A stretch of DNA of 64,000 nt, taken from Bugulina stolonifera (taxonomy: Eukaryota; Bryozoa; Gymnolaemata; Cheilostomatida; Bugulidae). This document shows positions 39,901 through 51,134 of this stretch, piece by piece. Each line of letters opens with the position of its first letter. Positions within the stretch are counted from its first letter, which is position 1. Position numbers and translations under genes: made by a program. The notes beneath the pieces were generated by a model. It was not told the DNA's origin and searched no databases. It saw only the letters and a list, made by a program, of their open reading frames with translations. The DNA is taken from positions 16,974,099 to 17,038,098 of the forward strand of contig OW285193.1 of the NCBI GenBank assembly GCA_935421135.1, written 5' to 3'.

Positions 39901-42900
39901 TCCTGCTACTTATGACTAGCATACAAGTATTTTGATCTTTATTTACAAACCTGAATAATGTTCTAATATACAAGTCATGTAGTGCCACCAGCATTATTTT
40001 TGAAAATGATACCTGTAAAATTTCATAAGCTAATTCATATAATGTACACATGCCCTCAAACATTACAAGACAGTAAGGAAAAGTAACATGTCTCAATAAA
40101 GATGTCATGTGCTAAATTATGCATATTTAGTAGTTTTCAGAGTTTGAGAAAGTAAGTGATGCCACTTTCTATCTCTATCCACCAATTAATTCAGCATAAT
40201 CTCCCCTTATATACACGTGTGTACACTTGTACGAATATGTACAGAACTAGATGGTACATTACTTCTTGGTTGCTGTTTTATTTGTGCTCCTTTTTCCAAT
40301 GTACAATGTACCTGGGTCCAGATATGGTCACCTGGATACAATAAATCTATAGGCTGCATATATTTTATTCATAAGCAAGCATGTATTTGCCCCTGGAATG
40401 TATTCTGGCAGTTGTGGCCATAGATAGCCTTAGGGCCTACAAAGTTTCACAAAATTTAATTGATAGAAACTTTTATACATTTACCAATCATAACTTTCCC
40501 AAAGCCCATCATAGCATTAAGACTTGCTTTTTTGAGTATTTTATTAATTGATAATTATGTAATTGTCCCTGTTAGTACATGTAGATGGTTTTTACTTTTT
40601 ACTCACTCTTCAAGACTGCTCAAGTTATACAACTGTAAGTCCCTGAATGCTTGTTTTGTACAATTTAGGGTAAATTCTAGTGTCATGGAAACAGTGCACC
40701 AACAGGATGACATAAGAGGAAAACTGTCTTGTTTTAGTAAATGTGTTCTATAATTTCTAAAAGTATAAACTATTGATTGCACTAGGACAACTACATCTGC
40801 AGCTTAGCGAAATAGGACTAGGGCTGTAAGATAAGAAAATCATTGGGTTTACACTCTTATTCACAAGTAAATTGAATAATCTGGTTCTTTCATAACAAAA
40901 GGTGTCCTAGACCATTCAGTTAATGATGTACTCAAACCTGCTTTCACATACCACTTATGAAACCAACAGGTGATGTCAATTTCAGAAGTTAAACAAGTTG
41001 TAAGTGGAGTTGTGATTACTTTTTTGAGAAAATAAAATAATCATCTTGTAGCCTAGGAGCTTCTCTATATCATGAGAGAGGGCATTTGTGGCTCAGTTGC
41101 TATAAAATCCCATAAAAATGCAAATTAGCATAAGCTCACAAAATCAGCACGTGGCCATTGCATTATAACATATATGAATCAGCTTGACCAAATGGGGGCG
41201 TGGCCTGTTTGTTTAGAACTATTCAGGGTGTCTTATATGGCCTATAGGATTTCGCAACTCTCTTTCAATGGCTCTGGTGTAGCCTACATATGGGTGCAAT
41301 TTTCAATTATTTTCATAGCCTTAGATCTTATGAGTTATGATTATGTTTAGGTTATGTCACTAAATTGTGTCCTATATAGCAGATAATGCAGACTTTCCTG
41401 CTAGAATTTCAACAAAGAACTCGAGCTAAATGTCAAGCTTGACTACAAAGCTGCAACTACAACTACAACTACACAGCATAACATTTCCCGGTATCACTTT
41501 ATATCAAGTATATAATAGCAGTATATTATCTACAAATGCAAGAATACAGGTTTCATCCTCCCCAGCCAATTACCCCAGTCACAAACCAAGACTAAAGGCT
41601 ACGTAACACCATGCAATATCACACCTTTCTACACAGTAATATTGGAAGAGTTGCACCAGAGCTGTTTATTGTACAATTTAGTGCAGAATGGTTTAACGTT
41701 AGCCCGACAGGAGTGTATTACTCAGCTGCTGCGCAGTATCTTTATGTTATGTTGCATTATGCAACAATAAAACCTATTACAACCCCAGTTCCACGACAAC
41801 TGTTGGTTGGGATGGTTTGATACACATCCTGCTTTGGGTAGGTACCCAGGTCCTGAGGCCATGTTGACATTCCCCAGGAGTTATTACACAAAGTCTTCGA
41901 TATCGCAGCCTATCACTGCCTGAAGTTGAAATGAGTCTGGTTGCCCTTATAACCTCTATGCAATTCAACCACTCACCTCTGCCCTGCCCATATAACCACT
42001 CACCTCTGCCCTGCCCATATAACCACTCACCTCTGCCCTGCCCATATAACCACTCACCTCTGCCCTGCCCATATAACCATTCACCAGTGCGGCTTTTGGT
42101 TGAGCATCAGGTTCTTAATCACAATAAACTACTCAGTATGGCTCCCATGAGCTAACACACTGTCAAACTTCCATTGAGTGAGTTGAGTGAGAATCAGAGA
42201 AAGCAGCCTACTTACTCATTTAGTCGTTGCCAAATATGTCCTAATACAAATGTTCTAATCAAACCTGAATATTTTCCTCAAAGGCTTCAAAGTAGCGTTG
42301 TCCGCCTAGTAGAGTCAATCAACACAGATAAGTGGGAGAAACATGATTTAGTCAGCTAGCGTGCTGAAATCACTGGCAATCACATAGTACAAACATATGA
42401 GAAAGAAGTTGAGTTACTAACTGTAGCCTTGACCTACCAGCCATATATCTGATGATACAATATCACCCACCTCCAACTGCATCTTGATACAGGACAGTAA
42501 AAAAGGCGCTATCAGTGTGGGTCTCACAGGCTAAGAGAGTTCCATCCTCAGCAGATATCTCGGCAGCGTTATAGTCAGCCTCATGTTGAGGATAGTAAAT
42601 GAGTCTGAGGGTGGTACCAACTGGTCTCTCTATCAACTCTTCTACCTAATGCCAGAAATTGTATTGTTGTTATATAGCACACATCATACAAACTAATACA
42701 TACACAAATATATAGGCCTACTAACACTGGACTGGCAGCTACCACGTTGGTACCACCGTTCAGCTGCCCACGATCATCTTCAAGCAGAGGTGGGGGAGTA
42801 GACAGCCACTAGCTAATCTATCAAATCTAGGTTGTGGAATCTTACATGTACTGGTATGCATCCATCATGCACTACATGTATTTTATAGCTCTACAAGGAT

Positions 42901-43696
42901 CGAGACTTCAAAAAGGTACCACATAAACAAAGTGCATATACAGAGCTGGTGTGGCAAAATCACTTCCTGGACAGCTCTTTGAACCTTAAAAAAATGTAAT
43001 AATTATAGTAGGATTCTTGCACTGTATTATTTGTAGATCGACTTGAATGTGACAAATCAATGGGGGGGGGGGAGGAGAAGGAATCTGTTTCGAATTGTAA
43101 TACTGGGTCATGCTAGCAAGCACGAGCCATGTAACTCACTAGGCTGGAAAGCTAGTGAAAGTTACATGATATATAGCTACTTCCTACATGCTCTGATCCT
43201 CACCTTGGTTTTATCAGCTCCAAATATTCTAGCTATGGCGTGTGTCAAAGTGTGTGACAACTTGAAAATTTCTGTATGGTATTCGTCAAAAATACTTTTA
43301 TATTCTTGGGGCATCTGAGCGGGATATACACTTTCCTCGTACAAGTAGTTAGATGGATCCAGGCTCTGCCTCATCTCAAGGTCAGACATGTCTAGACATT
43401 CTTTACCAAATACTGTGGCAAGTATATAGCCTCTGTAGAGGTTCTTGTTAGATGGGTTGTGTTGCTCAGGAGCCACAGACATCTTCACATCTTTTGATAG
43501 GTAGAAAAAAACTGAAGGCCGTTTTTTCCAGCCTTTCAATCAGCTCAGTGGACACTCCGTGGTTTATAATGGACATGAAACCGATATCTCTGCAAGCAGT
43601 GTCAATCTGTTTTAGCACATTCTCCTGGTCTGTGAGGTCATTTCCTTCTGTCACCAATGGGTCAATGTCTATCTCTGGTATAACAGAGCAATCCAT
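36979..43696 (-). CDS. Isopenicillin-N-synthase-like 2-oxoglutarate/Fe(II)-type oxygenase, frame broken by one base
   Basis: Four exons: 43696-43204, 42645-42471, 39388-39264 and 37170-36979; about 327 residues, normal for the family. These are cytosolic non-haem iron oxygenases; the substrate cannot be told. Exon 1 has the N-terminal family box CRDIGFMSIINHGV and, later, YRGY. Exon 2 has LRLIYYP and the iron ligands in THTD (His207, Asp209). Exon 3 reads LQVQDPKSKTWHDVP and FVINTG. Exon 4 has the second iron His (YHRV, His268) and the co-substrate-binding R-x-S (Arg277, Ser279). In exon 1 a run of seven T (minus strand; 43511-43505) shifts the frame: as given, translation stops after 76 codons at 43468-43466, while downstream family motifs are intact in the next frame. 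Exon 1 minus one base is exactly 164 codons. The exon 3 donor (GT at 39263-39262) is weak and tentative. Confidence 0.85.
37707..38846. mobile_element. hAT transposon (non-autonomous), 1,140 bp, in an oxygenase intron
   Basis: Termini caggggttcccaacc and ggttgggaacccctg are inverted repeats, flanked by the perfect 8-base duplication ttctaaac (37699-37706 and 38847-38854). The interior has no transposase. It contains a near-tandem duplication of about 180 bases (compare 38090-38230 with 38272-38412: both run from ttatgctt through gacttagctgca and tcactcaattctagtagtc). A second hAT-like element appears nested inside (about 37902-38623). Confidence 0.88.
37902..38623. mobile_element. Possible nested hAT-like element
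   Basis: The left edge tagtgatgcacgg and the right edge ttgcccaccacta are imperfect inverted repeats of the TAGTG type common in hAT elements. A convincing 8-base target duplication is not visible, so nesting is an inference. The first part has a cggttc/aaaccg-rich region. Confidence 0.45.
38937..39075. mobile_element. Decayed relative of the 14232-14353 MITE
   Basis: It shares the accaagttctact start, the gggtgggg-rich middle and the gggagacttggta end with the intact copy. The termini and target duplication have decayed. It lies in the intron between oxygenase exons 3 and 4. Confidence 0.65.
39389..42470. other. Oxygenase intron 2, non-coding
   Basis: Three kilobases between oxygenase exons 2 and 3. 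No exon with family similarity lies here, and the joined protein needs none: the phase-1 donor of exon 2 and the acceptor of exon 3 restore the expected GGLQV motif. It contains a 27-bp tandem repeat at 41967-42078. A plus-strand open frame at 42174-42359 has no recognisable feature. Confidence 0.5.
41967..42078. repeat. 27-bp tandem repeat, about 4 copies
   Basis: Units of aaccactcacctctgccctg plus cccatat, essentially identical to each other, which suggests a recent expansion. It is intronic to the oxygenase gene. Confidence 0.9.
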
Positions 43697-44924
43697 TTTC
43701 TACAACGACGCTATATACATGAATATACACCTCCCTGTCTAGTTCTTGCACTCTCTACCCTGTAAAATAGGATATAGCCCTGCGAATTTGCGACTGTTGA
43801 CGAATACAGTTTGAAACAAGACGTTTGGAAACTGGACAGTTCGAAGCAGGACAGTTCAAAATCCCAAACCCCAACTGCCAGATTTCAACTAATTTTTATT
43901 TTTAATATTATGTTTTTAATTATCTGTGAGTTGTTTTTTTCGAAATGTCCCTTTACCTAGCCCTGCTCACCTTGTTCACTGACTTTTCCTATGAGCATTA
44001 CGTAAAGCTATTAGTTATAGTGTGAGGTTTCCCTCTATATTACATTAAAATTACCATACAGGTAAAGCTGTGTCAGCAAATGATTGAACTATTTCCCAAC
44101 TAAAAATATAGTTGGGAATATCCTGCTGTGAACGGCTCTTCTTCTGTAGATATACAAATGTACATTGATATAAGCATGGAGGCCTAAGTAGTAACTACTT
44201 GCTGTACTTACAATAACTCCCCAGTCCCACAAGTAACAGCAAACAAAGCTACATTAGAGTAGATCAATATTTGCGCGGAGAACAGAGTTTGTACTGTACT
44301 TTATAGGTTGCACTGCTACAGTAAAGTCCCGAAATTGACCAGTTGCCATGTACAATGTAATTACATGTATAACAATTGTGGTACAGTCATTGCCTGGAAT
44401 ATTCATAATTAGAAATTGTCCTCCCAATTGAGAGGAAGGGAAAATTAAAGAAGACAACTTCTAACTAGGATCTGTGAGTTTGTGCCAATGGTCCTTTTCC
44501 TATGTCAACCATTAAAACAGACTTCTCTCACATCATGCAGGTTTCTGGTTGTCTTTCTTCCATGCGCTGGTGTAAATATCAGTCAAACTAGACATGCATA
44601 CTTACTGTAATAAAATAATAAAATAGATGCAAACAAGTTACAGCATCCCAAGTATAAAATGGGTTGAGTGCTATATAACGAGTGAATATTGTTAATATTG
44701 TTATTATTACTTGTACATTGTGTATTGTACATATAAGAGAAATAAATGTATACTGTATACTTACCATTGGTTTGGTGTTCCCATTTATCTAAACTAATTA
44801 TTGACATATAAAACATTCAGTTTGGGCACTTTCGGCTACATGCAGAATATAAATAGACCTACATCAATAAATAAACAGTACACTGTATGCAGATTGAGTA
44901 TATTATATATTATAATATATATTA

Positions 44925-45061
44925 TTACAATAAAACCAGAGCGTTCAAAACCATTTTATTACTATTAGTTTCGTATTAAAACACTCATCACTTTATCTGA
45001 TGTGTTTTAATACGAAACTAATAGTAATAGAAGGGTTTTGTACACTTTGGTTTTATTGTAA
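44925..45061. mobile_element. Hairpin (foldback) MITE-like element
   Basis: Two arms of about 61 bases, starting ttacaataaaacc and containing ctattagtttcgtatt, are inverted copies with only a few mismatches, separated by about 15 bases. Such a near-perfect palindrome fits a foldback MITE. I saw no clear target duplication. Confidence 0.65.
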
Positions 45062-45236
45062 GATTTTAGCTCTAAACATGTTTTATCGAGCATTTTTGCC
45101 ATTGATGCAATTTTCTTTAAATTATAATATATATGTACATGCCTGTATATGACAACATGTATGAATATAATGTAATGTTTTAATGAACTGGAACAGATTT
45201 TCTTGTTTTGAAAGAGAAGAGCAGCAAGCCGTTTAC

Positions 45237-45360
45237 CTGTTCTCTTTTGTCTGCTGTAGACCTATGTAGTAATGAAACATCAAAGTTAGGATTCTTGCTA
45301 ATTGTATGTTTTAAAATTGCAGCAGCAATAATAAAATTAAAATAAACTCGATCATTCAGT
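45237..45360 (-). other. Candidate isolated exon, unknown gene
   Basis: On the minus strand an attacag acceptor-like site precedes a 124-base open stretch that ends CAG before gtaaac. The encoded stretch includes KNPNFDVSLLHRSTADKREQ, which looks more like real protein than the flanking AT repeats do. No partner exon was found, and I do not recognise it. Confidence 0.2.
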
Positions 45361-45763
45361 CTGTAATTACACTGTTGTGTGTTTAGGTCAGTAAGTGATA
45401 TACACACAGTTATACAAGTATTCATAAAATAGAGAATAGGTTTATACAATATAATATAATATAATGTAACATGATATAATATTATAATATAATGTAATGT
45501 AATATGATATAATATTATAATATAATATAATATAATACAATATGATATAATATAATGTGATGCGATGCGATGTAATATGATATAGTAATATAATATATAA
45601 TGTAATATAATATGATGACATAGCATAAAATAACATCACATAATATTATAATGTAATGTGTACATGCAGCATTATATGTATATGACAGGTGTGTGTGTAA
45701 TATATGATACATGTAATTATGTGTTATGTTATGAATTATGATATGGAGCAAATTTTGAAATAT

Positions 45764-46550
45764 TGTAATGGTTTCTGTGATTTGGTGCGGTCGTCCTTGG
45801 ACGACTATCGACCCAGAAATGAAGTGCCTATGAGTGGTGCTAGGACTTCGCATTACATGAAAGATCGAGCGGTCTCAGTAGCCCAATAACTACCAGAGAC
45901 GACCCATCTGGTCCCAAGTCTGACCTTCAGACTATACGTTGAAAGAGAGTGATCCGACCTAGTAGGCGGTTCGCTAAGCGAATGACCTGACAAAAGGAAG
46001 TGAAAGTCTCTGTATCAAGTATAGATGTGTCTTTATTGAAAGCCAAGTGAAGACTGAGACAATGATCAGTAAAACAATGCCCTTTATATAGTATAAGGAC
46101 TTCCGGCCGACGTAGTGTCGGGAAAAGACGACGTGAGGTCGTCCGGAAGTTGCGCAACAAGATGGCCGCCGGAAGCCCGACGGCCGACCTAAAATAGGTC
46201 GGGTTATACAAAAGTTGCTTATAATGGTCCAATTCATGTACAAAATGAATATCAATGGATTCTGAGAGGTCGGGCCTCTGTACATGGGTATAAAAAGGCA
46301 TTAAAAGACTTAGTAATAATTGTACAAGTATATATAATAACATATAATGGGTATAAACACATGAATGCACGTATATAGACAGTAATTAAGTGGTTTAACA
46401 TGCAATACAATTGAATGTGGGTATACCAGCAGCTAGTTATGAGAGTTTGAGTGTCAGCTGAGTAGCGCTGTGACAACTACTAGGCACTTAGGGTGCTGTA
46501 GGTCTTTGTCCGGTAGCTGGAGTCGTATACAAATGTCCTGTACCATTACA
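45764..46550 (-). mobile_element. Solo LTR of a retrotransposon, 787 bp
   Basis: It starts TGTAATGGT and ends ACCATTACA, the TG...CA inverted ends of a long terminal repeat, and is flanked by atat on both sides (a 4-base target duplication). On the minus strand a ctatataaagg TATA box (about 46095-46085) is followed some 55 bases later by an AATAAA hexamer (about 46036-46031), the order expected in an LTR promoter and polyadenylation region. It is richer in GC than its surroundings. There is no second LTR or internal coding region, so it is a solo LTR left by recombination. Confidence 0.75.
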
Positions 46551-47422
46551 ATATGTATGCAATTGCTATAATTTAATATTTCCTTTAATTAGGTAAATGT
46601 TATAGAATTAATCATTGTAAAGTAAGTCATTATACATGCAGAGATAAAGCTATCCAATCAGGTCCCTTAGCCACTCAATTTATGCTAGTTTTGACTATGT
46701 ACATTCCTCATCATATTTATAACAGGTCACTAGGGTATTGTGGGACTGTTTTCATTCTCATTATAAGCAACAGAAAGTTTTCTGTCGCTTTAAAGCTTGA
46801 TTGTTTGCTGGGCCTGAGAGAAGGTTAGATCAGTACAATAACTCTCTAGCAACAGTGGTAAGTAAAAAATCTTACCAGATAACTTTAACAGCATCTATGT
46901 ACAAACACAAAATGGCAATACACTAGTAGGCCGACATTGTGACCTGCTGATAGTTATATTTGTTTTCAATATGCTATTCTAAATATTATTTTACCAATCG
47001 ACAACTACATGTCTTTTATATAGTATTAGTGTCAATCAATTTTCAAAAATTCAACATCTATCGTATTATTAAAATGACATGTGATACTTGTGTGACTATA
47101 AATAGCGCTAATTGAACTAGTAAAAGCATGCAATTAATATGTTTGTAAAATACTCATTAAATTGTAGGGAGTTTACATAAAATAACTTGGATTTTGTGTG
47201 GTGTGTTTCTTTTTTTCAATAGGTCGATGATTTCCGTCACAATAAGTACACTTTATGAATTATTTATGTCTAAATGTTAGAGTTAAATCTTAATAGCCAT
47301 TTAATGGACCACTTCTTTGTTTTCTTGCCAAACTCCAATGTGTATATATTGTTATAAATATATCTGTAGCTGCAGCATAGCCTAAATAACCACATGAGGA
47401 GCTCAACCCAACAGCTCCCATT
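46551..47422. promoter_or_regulatory. Upstream region of lectin/PAN gene 1
   Basis: No gene seen. An AT-rich tataaatata stretch occurs at about 47352-47362, some 60-70 bases before the start codon, and could serve as a TATA element. This is a weak inference. Confidence 0.25.
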
Positions 47423-48990
47423 ATGGTTACCTGTAAGGTACTCCGTTATATTTTATTCATCATCATACATTTTGCACAACTGCTGAGCAGTGTGAATAGC
47501 GTTTGTACATGTGAGTCACAACAGTCTACAAAGGTTGGCACAGTTTGCTATGAAATGTCAAGTAAAGAAAAGAAATACCAACGCGCTACAATATACTGCC
47601 AAAAAAATTTTCCTGGAGGTATCATTGCGTATCAATACACTGACCTCTTCAAGATGATGATGAGTGATGCAAGTGGTGAGTGTCTAGTATAGCTATCCTA
47701 CATGTACATGGTTTAGACATCGCTTTAAAGGGGTAAATATTTTCTTGTACATAATATTATTCAAATCAGTAGGGAATACTCGACATACATAATATGTAAA
47801 TCTAGTGTAGGATATCTACGTATATGTACAACATGCTCACAGTTTTCATGGTTCATAGCAGAAATAACATTTAATTCTTAGTTAGATTTTTACTCAAGTA
47901 TTGGTTTAGATTAACCAGTAGCTTCCCTGCCTGAACGATAGCCTACATACATGTAATAGGATTGTGTATAGACTTGGAAGTGATCTCTTTTTCACCAAAA
48001 GTCGTGAAAAGCATAAAATCCAACAGATTAAAAATTTTCAAAGGCAAGAATCTTCTGAACTACACACCCACTTGGCGAGCCTATGTGAACATTTCAATCT
48101 ATTAGTAGACTACATAATATATATATCGAAATTAGATTGGTGGCACCTACTAGTAATTAATAATTTGATTCTCATTTAGGAAATTGAGATAGGACTGCCC
48201 AGCCATCGCATCACATCAACTGTAAAGCGTGTTTATTAAATATTCTACATGAATGTATACTTACAGTTGATTCCATCCATATAAACAGCAATGCCAACTA
48301 CCCTACACATATGCATGATAGTGGTAAGGTCCACACTGATGGGGATGCTAGCAGACAATTCATATGCCAGTATGACTGTACAGAACCAGGTAAGCTGAAC
48401 TCATCAATTTAATGTCAAGCACAACTTGAAAGTATCCGTCATTTGTAAGAATTAACACTTTTGGCATAGTTTGAAAACCACGTAGAGTCAAAACGCTTAC
48501 AAAACTGAATCAATGGACTAAAGATTTTTCTAATACAGTAAAACTTGCTTAATTCAACCTCGGATAATTCAAAAACTTGGTTAATTCAAACTATTAGCCT
48601 TGGTCCCTGCTGAGCACTAGTATATAATGAGTTTGAATTAAGCAAGTTTCACTGTATAGTGATACGGGTAGAAAAGGAACCAAATTCGTCTGAAATGCAC
48701 AGCTCGTAGCCATAGGTGTTTGGCTTTCCAGGGAATTTTATACACATGCAACTCTGTTACGAGACTTAAGAGCTTTACTCGGAAAACTCATCTTTCTATT
48801 CTATACACTCCTGGTTAATATTTTAATCCTTTTTGCTACTATTTTAACTTTACATGCAAATATAAGTCTACCCTAGATATGTAAGCTGCCAAAAGCTTGA
48901 TTTTACTTTCAAAATACATGTATCTGCCTCTTATCTTTGGTAGTAACAACATCAACACCGACAACAACAACAACACCGACAACAACACCG

Positions 48991-49035
<45 letters not shown>

Positions 49036-49602
49036 CCGACAACACCGACAACACCGACAACACCGACAACACCGACAACACCGACAACACCGACAACATC
49101 AACAACGACAACACCGACAACACCGACAACACCGACAACACCGACAACACCGACAACACCAACAACACCGACAACAACAGCACAAATAACAACAACCACA
49201 CATGCAACACTAACAACAACGACAACTGTTGCACCAACAACAGCAGTTATACCAACAACAACTGCAGTCACCCCACCCACTACAGCTCAACTACCCGAAA
49301 TTACTAATAAACTATTGCCAACAACCACAACAGACGCTAATATGGAACCGCTACAAAAACACACAAAATTTGAAACCAATTCACACTGCTGTGCCTCTAA
49401 ACAGAATTACAGAACTATCATATTCGATCGTGTGACCAAACACTTAGTTGAAATATGTGGTTGCAGATGTGCAAAAGATGTTCACTGTAGCTGCTTTGGT
49501 GTTTCTATTGATAACCAAACCTGTAAACTGTTCAATAGCATCAGCAATAGCGGTGAGGGCAATTCGACAGTGAGTCGTTGTCTTCATAAAGTTTATATGT
49601 AA
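47423..49602 (+). CDS. Secreted C-type-lectin-like / Thr-rich mucin / PAN-like protein (paralogue 1)
   Basis: Three exons: 47423-47675, 48267-48389 and 48944-49602, all joined in phase 1; 344 residues. A hydrophobic signal peptide covers about residues 1-26. Exon 1 then holds the start of a C-type-lectin-like domain (VGTVCYEMSSKEKKYQRATIYC). Exon 2 holds its end (HMHDSGKVHTDGDASRQFIC, then QYDC). From residue 126 to about 255 the protein is Thr with Pro or Ser, encoded by aca/ccg microsatellite DNA: a likely O-glycosylated mucin-like spacer. The last 72 residues form a Cys-rich PAN/apple-like module (C-x3-C-A-K-D-x2-C-x2-F-G...TCKLF) that aligns with paralogue 2. Exon 2 lacks about 33 residues present in paralogue 2, so the lectin fold is incomplete unless an exon was missed. 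No calcium-binding EPN/QPD or WND motif is seen. Confidence 0.82.
48536..48654. mobile_element. Pogo/Tc1-type MITE, 119 bp
   Basis: The termini cagtaaaacttgcttaattc and the complement of gaattaagcaagtttcactg are near-perfect inverted repeats, flanked by TA on both sides. A CAGT start and TA duplication are typical of Tc1/mariner-pogo elements. It lies in intron 2 of lectin/PAN gene 1 and has no coding capacity. Confidence 0.85.
48944..49250 (+). repeat. Coding aca/ccg microsatellite
   Basis: A run of aca triplets (about 15 in a row near 48990-49033) followed by about 18 accgacaac-type 9-mers, with a few variants. It begins at the exon 3 acceptor of lectin/PAN gene 1 and is translated as TTT and PTT units. 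The array is pure enough that its length probably varies between individuals. Confidence 0.9.
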
Positions 49603-51134
49603 ATTATATTTCTCTCTTCTAGCCTGCGAATGAAAAAGTGACAAGTCTTCATCCATTAATAACAATAACAATTGAAGAGCAGTTGGGCTCAGAGTCTGTG
49701 CCTAGAAAGTGGAATTTATTGATAAATTCTGCTTGATACGTCCACAATGCAACTGTTTCTATAACAAGTAGAACTGTGCTTGGCGGTGGTAAAAACACAA
49801 AGGCTGAGGTCAAGTAGACCACACAGCAATGTCAGACCACAGGTTTAGTATATATGGACATGCGATTATAGTATTATGCCAATATTATCGATATTATTTT
49901 AATTTTAATATTTTAAGTAATATGACTGAAATTTAAGAATACAAGCTTTGCCACAATACCTATGCTTAATATGTCACATTTTGCATTTGTTAAACACAGT
50001 TTATGAATTTTGTTCTAAGTAATTCATTTGCGAATAATTCAACCAAATTAGTAGCTGAACCAACTTGCAGATAAAAAATTTGCATCCCTACTCTGTAACA
50101 TAATTTACTTTTCATGCTGCTAAGCGTCAATTTTTGACCACAATCGATACAACAAAAAACTTAATTTATGCACTATGCATTTATCCGAATGAGCAAATCT
50201 CACACTAGCAAAACTGCTGTGTGCATGGAGAAAGCATTTCATACATTTATATCACTGCCATGTGGCCCAAGGACAACATGTACCATGCAGTCATGCATTG
50301 ATTGATGTAGTGCATTTACTGGTGAAAAAAGAGGTCAACTACAAAGAAACGTTTCATTGAAGCTTGTTTCATTAATGCTTGTTCGTAACTGAATTTTTTG
50401 TAACCGATTTGGGTTCTATAATAAAAGTATTGTCTCAAAAGCAAACATAAAAGATAGCATAGCATGTGACTAACTTAGACTAAGTGATCACCCATGACAT
50501 TCAACTGGGAGAAATTCAGTTGTAATTTTATAGACAGGAGCAGGAAACTCCTAATCTTAATAACATGATGGTTATAGAATGGTTATAGAATCCCTAAACG
50601 TAAGATGTGTACTGAATGGGTAGGCAAATATTTACATAGAAAAAACATACAGATTACTACAATGATTGTGAGGAATTTTTAATTGTTGCACAGAACAAAA
50701 TAAAATATTGTTTGCTAGGGAATGAAAAAATATTATATCTTTCATAAAACTTAATTGATCTGTCCTCTCATTATGTACACTATGTTTCATGTGTATCAAT
50801 AATACTGCTTGAAGTTTGGATTATAATGTCGCCTTTTTATTATTATTAACATTAGATTAACATGAATGGTTTGCAAGACTAACATGTTTCTGTATATAGA
50901 GCTGTAATACTATATCACAGCTAATTGAAATGCATACAGTGTAACTGTTTGCTTCTGTAGAGTAAGATGTGTTGGAAATATTAGTAATCAATATTGTCAA
51001 AATTAATACTATATTAGTATAAATTAACAAGGCGTGCTCTTTGTAGCATAGCAGAGGCTCTTTACAACAACAAATGACGCTTTTAGTAATATTGTGGAAA
51101 CCGCCCTTCGTTTTAGCTGGCGCTTTTTGAAATA
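49603..51134. other. Spacer between the two lectin/PAN paralogues
   Basis: AT-rich, without recognisable genes or repeats. It should hold the 3' untranslated region of paralogue 1 and the promoter of paralogue 2; no clear core promoter motif stands out. Confidence 0.4.

Larger units (their letters stand above)
43697..45763. other. Upstream flank of the oxygenase gene
   Basis: No firm gene. It contains a 137-bp hairpin element (44925-45061), a weak candidate exon (45237-45360, -) and AT-rich repeats at about 45440-45640 that keep several frames open. Confidence 0.4.

Noticed and set aside
42174..42359. Plus-strand open frame of 61 codons in the oxygenase intron
   Set aside because: No recognisable motif, wrong strand for the host gene, and no splice partner.
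45442..45853. Minus-strand open frames of 65-112 codons
   Set aside because: Mostly Tyr/Ile/Leu/His translated from taatataatg-type AT repeats.
48839..49307. Open frames in other frames over the aca/ccg microsatellite
   Set aside because: Shadows of the repeat; only the Thr/Pro frame is continuous with exons 1-2 in phase and with the PAN-like end.
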